Positions 48,046 through 59,250 of a stretch of 64,000 nucleotides of DNA are shown here, piece after piece. The notes under the pieces were generated by a model. That model ran no database searches. It saw nothing but the letters and a program-made list of their open reading frames with translations, and was not told the origin of the DNA. The translations under genes were made by a program, and so were the position numbers. How positions within the stretch are numbered: position 1 is the stretch's first letter; each line of letters opens with the position of its first letter. The stretch is from Tanypteryx hageni (Eukaryota; Arthropoda; Insecta; Odonata; Petaluridae): contig CM054113.1 of the NCBI GenBank assembly GCA_028673005.1, positions 71,930,500 through 71,994,499 on the forward strand. Reading direction: 5' to 3'.

Positions 48046-49129
48046 CACTAGAGGGGCGGTACGTTTGTTTATCCGTCCCTGAGGCATCTACGCGTCGAGT
48101 GCGAGTTTTACCCATTCATTTTTAAAGTGGGTTTTTAATTTTATCAGTTTCGCGTGGTAGAAAATATTAAGGATGAGGGAGATTTGTTTCTTATTATCGT
48201 TCTCTGAAACGACGATTATTTTCACAAACTGTCTGGATGGAAGCTTTTTTGAAGAACAATTGCTAACCGGTTTTGAAAGAGGTGGTAGAGTCTGAATGCT
48301 GTATCTCTCAAACATCCCCTTTGACCACGCCTCTGCGGTACCGAGTTCAAAGCAACTAAGGGTGAAGCTAAGTGTGAGGTAGGTTACCGTTTTGAGTCTT
48401 GAATAAAAGGGAGAAGGTTATAGGCGGGTCGAAAGAAAAGCGTTAGGCAATGAAGGTGACTCATTGAGTGGGGAGTTTTTTCGAGAAATAGGTTATCGTA
48501 TATCGTATTTGTAAAATGATTTAATCAATCCTTTTCCATCAAAACGAAACCATGGCCATTTCTGACCAAAACGAAATGTTGAGGCCAACGGTGGTCTGTT
48601 TGAAATTATGTCTCTCCGTTGTTGGATTAATATTTTCATTAAATTCTATGTTGATGAAAGCTATTGAGAACGCATCGTGTATACGAAATTTAAAGGTTAG
48701 AAGCAGCGGCGTAGCTATAATTGCGCCGGCCGGCGTGCTAGATTGTTTCAATTCTATCGTCCCCACCAAATGCTTTGGCGAAAATAACGCTACTGTTAAG
48801 AATTTTGGTTCAAATTGTCCAAATATCATCTGTTAATGCTTTAATTGGGACTTTCGTTTTCCGCGATTTCTTTTCTACCAAAATATCATTCTTACAAATT
48901 TTGTAATTTGAACTTTATTTGCAAGTAAAAATAATCTTTTACAAAAGGTACAGCTCTGCCATGTGATTGGGAACATTACAGTAGAGTTTAAAAAATAACA
49001 GTGCCATTAATACATCATTATCAAAAAAGTGTTGCCATTTACTAGAACAAGATAATCGAAATCAACTTGTCTCACCGGTTCCATACTAAAGAGAAATACG
49101 TTGACGCAATGAAAAATTTTGAGTAGCGA
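48046..49129. other. No gene seen
   Basis: Opposed 94- and 96-codon open frames at 48539-48836 overlap on the two strands and neither has a domain. GCGGCGTAGCTA at about 48707 resembles wording seen at ends of some DNA transposons, but no partner end was found. Confidence 0.45.
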
Positions 49130-49560
49130 GGTGCGAATGACTTATGAGAGCGTAAATGTGGGGGCAATTTCGAAGATGCTGGGAAGAGGCCTGTAAGGAG
49201 GGATAAGGTGGTGGAGTAAGAGATGAGGATAGGAAGGAAATCTTAAAGCTTCTGTCGGCCAAGCCCTTTACGCTAAAGGGCTAAGCGAATCGGCCGGAAG
49301 AGAGGACAGATAGGAGAGAGAAATGAAGAGAGGAAAAGAGAGAGAAGGAAGTTGGGCGTGTACCGTGGTGGCGGAGTCGCCCTGCGGTGCCTATCTCCCG
49401 ACCTCATCGGCCAAATGATGTAAAATATAACGGCGCCGAGAATTATATATGTGCTCACACTGGGAAGAGGAAACGGAGTCCTACAGGGAAGCGTTAAGGG
49501 GCAGAGAGGAAGGAGAGAGAGAGAGCTGCCGAGGGGCGGGTAAAATAGTGAAGGGTTAAG
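49130..49560. repeat. Purine-rich segment with a 9-bp hairpin
   Basis: A/G-biased plus strand. Positions 49262-49282 form a perfect 9-bp stem with a 3-base loop (AGCCCTTTA CGC TAAAGGGCT), bracketed by a further CGGCC/GGCCG pair. Its function is unknown. Confidence 0.6.
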
Positions 49561-49562
49561 CG

Positions 49563-50108
49563 CAGTGTGTTTCAAAAGTAACGTAACAATTTCAAACAAT
49601 TATTTGTTTTTAATGTATATTATGTTTATGCTTTGTCCGTAGATTGTTGTTCTGTTATTTTTTATTGGTAGTTTAACTTAATTCTTTAGTTACAGCGGTT
49701 GTTAATGTACTTTTACTAACAAATTTGTATTGTTTATTGTTATTAATTTTTAGTTTTTTAATGGACTTGCGAAAAAGAGATCGTTATTATTTTTATTATA
49801 AGACAGAAAATGCTCACGAAGTAGCAAGAATTACAGAAGATCCCTCAGCCTCTACACTTATAAGTTTACTTTAAAAGTTAAAAAAAACTGGATCCATTCA
49901 TAACGAAAAACGATCAGTACGACTTCCATCAGCTAAAGGTGAGAAATTCCAACATGTCATGATCGATCGACTTGAAAAAGGCGTTGCTGCGTCTACTCGC
50001 AGAATTTCGAATGAATTGGATGTTGGTTGTCAACCTAAATATAAAGTTAGCCACCAAACTCTATTTAAATCGAAATAAAAACTGTTGCGTTACTTTTGGA
50101 GCACCCCG
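49563..50108 (+). mobile_element. mariner/Tc1-superfamily miniature element
   Basis: Terminal inverted repeats: left CAGTGTGTTTCAAAAGTAAC at 49563 and right, read on the minus strand from 50108, CGGGGTGCTCCAAAAGTAAC, both continuing G-AACA-T. About 22 of 28 positions agree. The right end is followed by TA (50109-50110), the superfamily target. The left flank has CG instead, presumably mutated. At 546 bp the element is far shorter than a full mariner but still holds the transposase N-terminal frame, so it arose by deletion of the catalytic part. Confidence 0.85.
49761..50078 (+). pseudogene. Transposase N-terminal DNA-binding domain remnant
   Basis: From ATG 49761 one frame runs to the TAA at 50076-50078 with a single internal stop (codon 38). 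The product would contain an N-terminal helix-turn-helix piece (ENAHEVARITEDPS), then KKTGSIHNEKRSVRLPSAKG, and a second helix-turn-helix-like stretch ASTRRISNELDVG...VSHQTLF. This layout, with the TGS..KRS.R linker, is that of Tc1/mariner transposases, which bind their terminal repeats with these two domains. The DDD/E catalytic domain is missing. Apart from the one stop, the frame is preserved over 105 codons. It may be accidental survival in a young copy. Confidence 0.8.
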
Positions 50109-52589
50109 TAAGTGTAATAAGAGAAGGAAGGAGGAAGAGAAAGAAATATTGAAAGGAAGGAACTAGAAAAAAGCAAAAGGAATAGAAATGAGAGAAGGGG
50201 ATAATAAAGTAGAATGCGGAAGGAATGAAATAATTTAGAAATCTTGAAAGGGGGAAGAGGACGTGTATGAAAGACGAGCATCAGTTGTCCGAGTTAATTG
50301 GAAACAGACGTAGCTAGGGTTATCGACTTATTCGAATAATCCAGCTGTAATGGAATAGAATGATAAAATAATTAAATTTACTAACAGATTGTGTTGAATT
50401 TTTGGCTATGCACATGTGCAATATTATAGTATTACCTATATAGGTGCTTTGGTAAAAAAGGTGGAATTGGCTATTCATAATCACAGAATGGAAATCTCAG
50501 CTAAGCTGGTAGTAATAATAATATTTTTTGTGTTCAATACCGTTGTAAATTAAACAAATATTTTACTTTTTATTAAAAAAAGATTAATTTTACGGAGTAT
50601 AAAACTTGATTGGCATTTTATTGCTGCTTAATCTAAAAGTATTTTACAACAGTCGTGTTGGAATAATCGAAGTTCTACTGTAATTTAAATTCCTACTTGC
50701 TTAAGAAAATTTTATGCTACTTGAAGCATTTCGTTTGAAATATACGTGTTGTTAGCGATAGGAATAAAGTACATGAGAGCATATTTTCTTTACACATTCG
50801 CATGTGATCAATATGTTGCGGATGCGAGGTCAGTATGGGAAAAGTAAGACGGCTACGGCAGTAAAACAGATTCACTTATGGATTGATACGGTAGATTAAA
50901 GTAAAGAGAATGAACTTAACATTCTTAAAATAGTGTTGGCAATTTTATGGACTCCCCATAAACCTTTCATTTGTGGCAACCTATATTTTCCGAGGCATAC
51001 GAAAAAAGCAATCTAAGTCTAATTAGGAACAATTTGTTATATTTCTCCTATTTTTCTGGAAGGGAGTTCTCTCAGAAGATTATATAATATATGTTACTCT
51101 TCTTCACGCTTCAAAATGTGTCCTCTTTCATTAAAAAATTTGTCAGAATATCGTATCTGAGTTTTTAAATTTTTATGATCAACGCTTCTATTGGAAATAA
51201 AATGAACTCTTTAAAAAACATTAATACTCTGTACTAATAAACAATTACAATTCTCTAACTGCTATGCATTTAAAAAGACTTTCTATTAAAATACTATAAA
51301 AGCAGTAAGGTTGCATAAAATGGACATATTGACTATAAAGGAGTGTTTTTGATCTAACTTTTTGACAAAATAACAGGAAGAAGCGGAGAATGGAGAAAAT
51401 GAGAAATAGGTACTACAAGAGGATATGAAGAAAGAGGAAGGAGCATAAACTTTAGTGAGTCGAGACTCACAAGCGACATCACCGCCAACTTTATTTGATG
51501 GAAATTCACCAGCGACCTCGCAGTTACGTTCAAAGGCATAAAAATACAACGCATTAGAAGGGTGTTATGAATAGTGCCACGAAGAATGTAAATCGCTTCA
51601 GCCTGGGTGTCATTAAAATTTGGAAAAGTTATTACACCGGCAGTGGTAATATATACTTTTTAGGATGAGGAATTGAAAAATATCGGAATGAGGAAGTATG
51701 GAATCGAATGACCGGACTATCATTTTTCTTCTGGATGGAACAGCTGACGTTTAATCGCCGCAAAACTTCACCCCCCTCTGTCTCGAACATCCTCTGGAGT
51801 CAATCCATGGATTCCCATCGCTACGTAATGCCCGTCTGTTTTTAGCTCTACGCGAAACCCCCTCTCCCAACATGATGGTTATTCTGCCAATATACTTCTG
51901 CCTCGTCGTATTTTATTCAGGACTAAGGTAGAAAAAGGTACATTACATTAAAGCTTTATTTATAGACTTAATGGATTTTATCTTTACAACTGATACTAAG
52001 CTTCTATTAACTTTCCATTCTCTCTCTCTCTCTTTCTTTCTCTTTCAGCTTAAAACAAAAAGTTGATATTTAAAATTTTATTATTATATTTTTCCTTCTG
52101 TAGGTTAAAGGATCTTCGTATCTAATTTCCTCTCTATCCCTGCAGTTAGAACACTCTTTGAAGTCAAAATGTTTCACCGCGGAAGCCTAGAAAATACATT
52201 TTTAATTGTTTGTGGTGACTTTCTCATTGCCTTCGCACGAGGAAGAGTTAAAATATAGTAATTTCTCCTCTGTAAATCGAACCTTAAGGAAAAATAGAAA
52301 TAAAGGGAATTATGGAAAGTTAGAGCTCTATAAATACTGGTGTATCCATTGGAATACAATCGAAAAAATTCATGTCGTTCGTTACTTTTAGAAGTGTTCG
52401 TGATGTAATAGCATCAAACAGATGAATCAATCTTTCGTGTCAAAGAAGGGATCAAACAGAATCATTAGGTTTTTTTTCTACTTTGAGAATTGGGAAACTT
52501 TAATTTTTTCAATTGATGTAGCCGGTTTAATTAAGTGTATTTCCTTATGCTTATACGTGCAATTACAACGAATAAATTAAGAACGTGAG
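50109..52589. other. No gene seen
   Basis: AT-rich, with a purine-biased stretch at 50110-50270, another at 51365-51450 and a short (CT)n at 52019-52045. Only short unrecognised open frames. Confidence 0.5.
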
Positions 52590-52597
52590 ATTATAAC

Positions 52598-53347
52598 TAG
52601 GGTATGGATTTTTCGGGTTAAAAAATTTTCATTCGGAGGGTAAATATCGTGTTTTATTATTTCACTTTTCATTCGGGTTAAAATCGGGCAAGTTACAGAT
52701 TTTTCGAGGTTTTAAAAAAAGTTCAATCTCGGGTAATTTTCGGGTTTTATTATTTTGTAATTCGGATAAAATGATTTTTAAATAAAAATCTTGTTAAGCA
52801 GTTTTAATATTTTATCAACAATCAAAACTTTTTACTGTATGTGAACTTTGGTTGAGAGTGTGATATCTTGTGTTAAACGCCTCCAGGTGAAGAGCAACAC
52901 ATCGCAGGTTGCACAAACATCTTGCTTCCCGTTCAGTTTCTTTTGAAAACACACCAGATATTAGTGAAATAATTTTTCTTTCGTAGTGTTTTCAACTAAC
53001 AGACACTTGGGCTCTTTTTTCCTTATCCTATCAGAGATCTAACAGCGACTAGCTAAGGCGCGTCCTTGACTATTCGTGGCGCGAGCAAACCAAGGAGAGT
53101 AAGATTGTGTTACAAAATAGGGTTACGAATAAACAAAGAGAATAAACAGACTGATCACGAACATCTCGAACTGCACACAAGTGTTGAGGTGCCTAAAAGC
53201 GCCAGAATAGAAATTCTGTGACCAAATCTAAAAACATTTGTTTAAAGAAAACTAATAATTTCGGGTTTTTTTCGGGTTTAACCCGAAATTTAAAAAAAGG
53301 CAATTGGAGGGTAAAAATCGAGTAAAACCCGAAAAATCAATACCCTA
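52598..53347. mobile_element. hAT-type miniature element with 8-bp target duplication
   Basis: The left end is TAGGGTATGGATTTTTCGGG and the right end, on the minus strand, is TAGGGTATTGATTTTTCGGG: 19 of 20 positions match. Flanking octamers ATTATAAC (52590-52597) and AGTATAAC (53348-53355) match at 7 of 8, as expected for hAT insertion. CGGGTT or its complement recurs through both ends (left near 52614, 52674, 52751; right at about 53263-53331), including a TTTCGGGTT...AACCCGAAA inverted pair. No transposase frame exists in the 750 bp, so it is non-autonomous. Confidence 0.88.
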
Positions 53348-53355
53348 AGTATAAC

Positions 53356-53746
53356 TCGCTTGCTGGGGTAGACATCCGTCCAGTATTTTAGCAGAATGAG
53401 ATTAGAAAAAGTCCTGCGCCAAAGGATTTGACTGATTCGCCGTTTTCGAGGCAACTGATCCTCCACTTATTTTCTCGTTGCGCAACTTATATGCGAAACT
53501 CGAAAAATATTTCGTAAACGCTGTACGTCCAAGTCGATTTATAGAGGCCCAAAAGAATAAAATACGGACACTCGGTTACCTACGATCGGGGAATACCATT
53601 TCGTCATGACACAAAGCGTTAAGAGCCAAGTGAATAAACTTTTACGATCGTACTTGCGAGGTCGATCCTTATCTAGGCCTTCAGGTATTTCATGAACTCA
53701 TGACCATACGGCGAGCTTTTGTATTTTGTGTTGCGCATTTTAACTG
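53356..53746. other. No gene seen
   Basis: No supported feature in this short interval. Confidence 0.5.
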
Positions 53747-53830
53747 CCGGCCTCATTAGTGAAAGCGTATGTCGTGACTGGATTTAGAATGCGGGGGGTC
53801 ACGGGTGCAAATCCCGCCTCGGGGCGTTCC
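53747..53830 (+). repeat. tRNA-derived SINE head
   Basis: GGGTGCAAATCCCGCC at about 53803 is a good B-box/T-arm match with a CGGG/CCCG stem. The upstream CTCATTAGTGAAAGCG fits a degenerate A box at tRNA-like distance. The intervening GACTGGATTTAGAATGCGGG resembles an anticodon arm. Mutations in the A box and acceptor region argue against a working tRNA. The downstream body is not defined and no target duplication was found. Confidence 0.6.
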
Positions 53831-54654
53831 TGCTTGTTGGTTTTTATGATTTCATTGCCCGCTACTTGTTATTAGTGGATGAAGAGTGGTGCCGAATGGT
53901 CAAGTAATGGGTTCATTGCGCATCGTATCTTTTCCTAACGTCACAATATGTCAATTATCATTTGTATTTTCTGAAACTGATATCTATAGCTAAATTGTAT
54001 GTTGCCGCTTTAGAATATCAATCTTGGAGCAATTCATAACTAATAGTTCGATTGAAATATTGTAAAAAATATATTTTTTTACCGTGGATACCCCATGCCC
54101 GCATCGTCTCGTAATTTGCTATTACTAGTTAGGTTCCTCAAAATGGCTTTGGTTGCCTGCATCGTAATAGGAGTATGAGAATTTCGTTTTGTAAACTAAA
54201 ATAGACTGTTGCCTTAAGAAAACAAAATCTAAGAAAACATTTCCATTTTTGAGGACGTGTTACTCACGTACGTGTACGTGTTTCATTATCCGGTATGTTT
54301 CATTCAATATAATTAGGAATTAGACTACAAATCCTCCTATACATAGTAAGCTAATTTTGTTGGTAACGCAATCTGAAGAATCTGATTGACTGCCGAAAAG
54401 CCAATTATATCTTTAGGAAGTTTAACCTTATTTCCCTTGAAAAAATGCGATAAATAAATAAGAAGTTAAATCAGTTTAATTTTAAACACTATTTAATTTT
54501 AACAAATGATAAAATATATCAATTTATATGCCGCGCCACAATCAGAATTTAGCATACATATTATCACATGGTAACTATGTACAACAAAAATAAATAAAGA
54601 AGCATCGTTATATATCGACGTTTCTTACAGAGGATATAACATATAGGAGGATAC
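53831..54654. other. No gene seen
   Basis: AT-rich. The first ~100 bp may be the body of the SINE head at 53747. Nothing else could be supported. Confidence 0.5.
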
Positions 54655-55220
54655 TAATGTTTAGGCACTTCCAGATGTGCTGGAGATTCGAAATTTTTTC
54701 ATAGGTAGGATTTTGTGCAAAACCGACTAGAAAAAACGAAAATCATGAAAAAATGAAACAATGCGGCCGCTAAAAATTCGCAATTGTTTAAACAAATTTT
54801 CAAGGTTTATGTATTTCCGCATGTGCTACGGAGTTGAAATTTTTTTATAAGTAAAGTTTAAAAAAAAACGAATTAGGGATTATACAAATTTTGATATTTT
54901 AATTTGTTTGGCAGTTAAAAATTCTTAAAGTTTAAACAAATAGATAACCGTTTAGGTACTACGGGATAAACTAGGAAGCTGAAATTTTCAAATTATTTAC
55001 ATAGTAGTGAATTTGCACAAATTAACTTATCAATTTTACCATATATGAAATTCGGCGGCAGTTAAAAATTATTTAAATTTAAACAATTAAAAAAATATTA
55101 TTTTACTTCTATAAGTGCTACAACTTTAAAATTTGGCTTAAATGTGTAGCATTAGTACCCCATAATGGAGAAAGTGTAAATTTTTTAAAATTGCAACATT
55201 TGGGGATTGTTTTAAACTAT
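54655..55220. repeat. Degenerate tandem array, about four ~145-bp units
   Basis: Each unit has a GTGCT(A/G)C...GAAATTTT block (about 54677, 54822, 54956, 55117) and ends with a GCNGN(C/T)TAAAAATT...TTAAACAA block (about 54787, 54931, 55078, 55210). Spacing is 145-161 bp for the first anchor, and 144, 147 and 132 bp for the second. The units are highly diverged, so this is an old array. Stop codons interrupt all frames. No known satellite is recognised. Confidence 0.7.
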
Positions 55221-56671
55221 TATTTTTACATGTGGGAAAAACGAAAATCGCTGCCTAGGTGAAATCTTTAGAATTAAAAGAATATTTGTAATGATGAAAT
55301 ATCTGTCTGAAAAATGAATGTTTTTTTAAAGGTGAGATAAAATGCTTGCAGTATGCAAGCACCAACTACTAGTATATTATATGGATTTAAATGGATTGCT
55401 TTTTAAAGTTCTTCGTTATAACATTTTATCACATGGTAACTAATAGGAACACTCAGTTATGTGAATTTTATATTTATTGCTTACTTTTTAAAGTTGATTT
55501 CATTAATTATTATTTCAATTTTAACTTAACACTTAATTTCACGCATAGACATCATATATGACGGGCAATTACGCTAGTATTGAAATAAAAGACAAGATTG
55601 CAATTCTCCCCATCTCTAATGTTTCAAATTACTTAATAACATCAATTGACTTAATTTATTTAGCCATTTGCAAATACGGCACAGGGCGGCGACCGACAGC
55701 ACATGGGACCGGAGAACATTTTCCGCTAACCTATGGTGTTAAAGCGTCTCGTGAAGTTTGACAGCGACAATTTCATGTTGGTCGATTTCAGTTAGTCACT
55801 AAACCTATTCTGATGAGGTTTTCACGCTAAGGATTTTTTTAGACATGACCTCACTAATGCGACACCACGGAATTTCTAAGCAATTTCCTATTAAATATTT
55901 ACCCGACCCTCTGAACCACTTGCAACTTTTGACGCGGCTTGCCGAAGCGTCCGCGACTACGGAATTGGGCCCGCATGAGATTGCCGAACCCTGGCATATC
56001 GCATTGAATGAACGTTTTGAATAAACCGGTTCTCCACATTCAGATAACGATAATTAATAAAAGGCGAAATCTATGGAAATGATACAGTACCGCGCATGCT
56101 CAAACTCTGATTTATTGCAGATAGAGGATACTAAAAATTTTATTCTCCGCGTAAATTCAATGAAAGTGAATGTCTAACCATAGTATGTCTTTCGCCAGTG
56201 TTTTGTGCGGCACGATAATGTATCACTCCATGATCAAACTCATAAGTCTCGCGATAGTAGAAAAAATCGGTAGCCGCGCATTTCATTAATGACTAAGTTT
56301 TAGTTTTATAATGACCGTGTTCAACGAAATAACGGCATAAATTACCCGATGAAGTCGTGCTGTGCGGTTAACACGGGAAAATCCAAGGAGATATGGGTCA
56401 TGCAATGGGTGAAGATTGAGTCTCCTTTCCATTCGGTAACCACACGATGGGGTAATAGAAGAGCACAGAGTTTGTATGGCCAGGATTACTAGGTATTTAG
56501 TATTAGCGCCTGGAGAAAATAACGTGACGTCGTTCTTTTTATGGACACAACTAAAACACGGAAATTCGAACAAGGAAAAATATATGGCTACGATACCACC
56601 GTGAAATATTCACTGAATTTTATCGAAACTTAATTTTGCGTATTGGTTCTTTCTTTGAAGTAAGTGTAAAA

Positions 56672-56674
<3 letters not shown>
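55221..56674. other. No gene seen
   Basis: AT-rich, with CpG-richer DNA at about 55675-55800 and 55910-56010. A 95-codon minus-strand open frame (56286-56573) has no recognisable domain. Confidence 0.5.

Positions 56675-56739
<65 letters not shown>
56675..56739. repeat. (TA)n microsatellite
   Basis: About 32 perfect dinucleotide units, directly abutting the repeat that starts at 56741. Confidence 0.95.
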
Positions 56740-56740
<1 letters not shown>

Positions 56741-56994
56741 CTTGGTAAGTGTCCGCTGGGCTTCCCTCAACACCTTGTTGCCACCCTCATCACTACCTTT
56801 TCTTTTCCTTTAGTTAATATATATATATAAGCTATATGCTTGCGTGTTTTTTTGTTTTTTTGTGTTAGTTGTTTAACGTGTCTCTTTGACGCCCCCAGCA
56901 GCCTGCCAACTTGGTCCCCGACTTGGTAAGTGTCCGCTGGGCTTCCTTCAACACCTTGTTGCCACCCTCATCACTACCTTTTCATTTCCTTAAG

Positions 56995-57037
<43 letters not shown>
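56741..57037 (+). repeat. Direct repeat of a (TA)n-tailed retroelement-like end
   Basis: The ~80-bp sequence beginning CTTGGTAAGTGTCCGCTGGG occurs at 56741 and again at 56922, offset 181 bp, with very few differences. In both copies it runs through CACCTTGTTGCCACCCTCAT to AGTTAATATATA and a TA array (second tail 56997-57037). About 100 bp of GC-richer sequence lies between them. Two tandem copies of the same end with the same tail suggest a retroelement 3' end or a SINE-like unit. The family is not identified. Confidence 0.8.
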
Positions 57038-57039
<2 letters not shown>

Positions 57040-57949
57040 TCATAATATCGAATGCCACGGACGAACCCCTAATCCTATTAGCAACGACTTTAGAAAATAG
57101 TACGATATATAAAGTGATGTAAATTTACGAAATATCTCAAAGTATTATAATTGTTTCTTTTATTCAGTAAAAAGGGATTCTTACTTTATAATAAGTCTAT
57201 TAAGATAATCAACTAATTTGTAATTAGCGACGAAATAGTTCGAAAAAATATATAATAATTGAAAAGAATCTGTTTAGCTGAAATATCTATCAACGACAAA
57301 GAGATTAAATATGTTTGTATATGTTTTAAAATAAAAGGTGAAATTTTAGAGTTACAAAAAAGACGATTTTATTATGATAGTGTATATTCCATAAGAAGAA
57401 TCGGAAAAAGGGAATCACCCAGCATCCCGGTCTAATTTCCAAAATAATAAGCAACGTGTGGGACATTTTCGTGGTATTTAAGTATCTCTATACAGAGCTT
57501 AACATCCGTAAAACATTCCTCGATCATTTTTTCGCAATACCCCTCTGCGAGTGGGAAAGACTTGATGGATTACCCAACGAATTGCAGCAAAGAGCGCAAG
57601 AGATTAATAACCCAGTCGAGGATCGAAGAGCTGGAGAGGGTGGAAAAACTTATTTGCGCATAGCAACGCAAACAATGACGGTTGCCGGGAGAACGAGAAA
57701 TTGGCAAAACAAGGAAAATGAGAGGGAGAGACGGAAGAAAAGGGAAAGAGATAAGAGAAAAGGAGAGGAATATAGGGGTGAGAGGACAAGTAGGCATTTT
57801 TTCCTTCTCTCTGCTGTGTTTCATTGTGGGACATTTATTCTTAAGGCGTGTGACAAGGCGTGGGTGGGGGCGAGGGCGGGCGTTTCGACAATGAGGGCAG
57901 TCTCGGCGTCGTCTCTATCTCTTGCAAGATGAGGCCGGGGTTTTGAGTG
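57038..57949. other. No gene seen
   Basis: AT-rich to 57420. From 57456 a 158-codon plus-strand open frame overlaps opposite-strand frames in a purine-rich patch (57700-57790). Its Arg/Glu/Lys-rich middle is compositional. No domain or splice evidence. Confidence 0.45.
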
Positions 57950-58765
57950 GGAGGGAATTAACCTCCTCCCTCGCTCCCATCTTTCTCTTTTGTTTTATCT
58001 CTCACTCTTCTCTCTTTCCGTTTTCTCCCTCGCTGTTTTCCTCGCCCTCTGTCCCTTCCAATTCGGCTCTCAATTGCACACCACTCATTCTATTTCTCTT
58101 CCTTAGTTTTCGTCCATTCCACCCCGTCTCTGTCTATCTTTTCGCTGTCTTCGATCCTATATCCCCTCGCTCAAACTTCCGTCTCAGTTTCATTCCTACA
58201 ATTTCTCACGCTATCTTATTCCTATACTTTCTCATCCTCCTGTTCATTTTCCTTTTATTTTTTTCTTTCTCTCTTCTTAACCTCTCTCTCCCCTTGTATC
58301 CCTCCTCCCCATTCTCTCTTTGTTCCTCTTTCTAGACTACATTACCCCTCCCTCTACACCCCCCTTTTTCTAATCTAAATTCCCTCTCTACATTCCCCCT
58401 CTCTCTACTCTAGATTTCTCCTCCCTCTCTCTATATTCCCTCTCCCTCTATTCTGCATTCCCCCTCTCTCTGCTCTACTTTTCCCCTCCCTGTCCTTCTC
58501 CCTACCTCTCCTCTCTCCTTCCACTCTCTTTTCTCCATTCCTCTTTCACCCTCCTTTTCTCTCTCTTCTTATCTCGCTGTCTCATTCCTTCTCTATCTTT
58601 CTATTTCCTCTCTCCATCTCTTTCACACTATCACTCTTCTCCATCTCTCTCCTCCCTTTCCTTCCGTTTTCTTTCTCTCTCTTATACTCTCTCCTTTCTT
58701 TATCTACCATCACCATCCCTCCCTTCGCGACCGCACTTGACTCTTTCTTCTTCATCCACCCCATC
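57950..58765. repeat. Polypyrimidine domain
   Basis: About 800 bp strongly C/T-rich on the plus strand, with recurring CTCTCTAC/CCCCCTCTCT modules at 58330-58480. The modules (for example CATTCCCCCTCTCTCTACTC) recur at 20-60 bp spacing, suggesting local tandem expansion. Open frames of up to 137 codons are compositional. Confidence 0.85.
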
Positions 58766-59250
58766 TCGAGGAAAAGAGAGAGTGAGAGAGAGGAGGGAGA
58801 GTGTGGGAGAAGTCACGACGGCAGTCACCGAGGCCGTGACATGATCGCACGTGCTCGCTCGCAACAAATCCTCCCGACTCCCACGCTAAGAGAGTGGGAG
58901 GAGGAGGCCTCCGGACAGCAAGCGCCTCTAGCGGGATAAGTCACGTCGCGTGCCGGGACCTCCTCCCTTGCTTCCCTTTGTTCTCTTCCCGACTCTCTAC
59001 ATATCCCTCCCTCCAGCTTCTCTCTCCCTCACTGAAAACCCTTTCCCTTGCTCCGTCTCGTTCGCTCGCTCACGATTCCCGAACCTCTCTTCTACCTGCC
59101 TCTCTCACTCTTTCTACTGCTCAATTCCGACGCTTGCATCTTACGTTAAAACATCTTTTTATCTTTTCTTCACCCCCTTGAATTCTTCTTACAAGCCCGG
59201 ACAACTCCTTGAGCCTTTTCTTTGTTTTTTTCCTCCAAGCAGATCGTATT
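58766..59250. repeat. Purine patch followed by a second pyrimidine-rich tract
   Basis: GAGAGAGTGAGAGAGAGGAG at about 58775, a CpG-richer interval to 58940, then C/T-rich to about 59230. Overlapping frames of 95 and 120 codons have no domain. Confidence 0.65.

Noticed and set aside
48700..48740. DNA-transposon terminus suggested by GCGGCGTAGCTA
   Set aside because: No inverted partner or target duplication was found nearby.
48539..48836. Opposed 94- and 96-codon frames
   Set aside because: Equal-length frames on both strands at one place indicate chance; neither shows a domain.
54655..55220. CRISPR array or protein repeat domain
   Set aside because: Units are long and diverged without unique spacers, and every frame is broken by stops.
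57456..57932. 158-codon open frame
   Set aside because: The central Arg/Glu/Lys run comes from a purine-rich patch, and the flanks match nothing recognisable.
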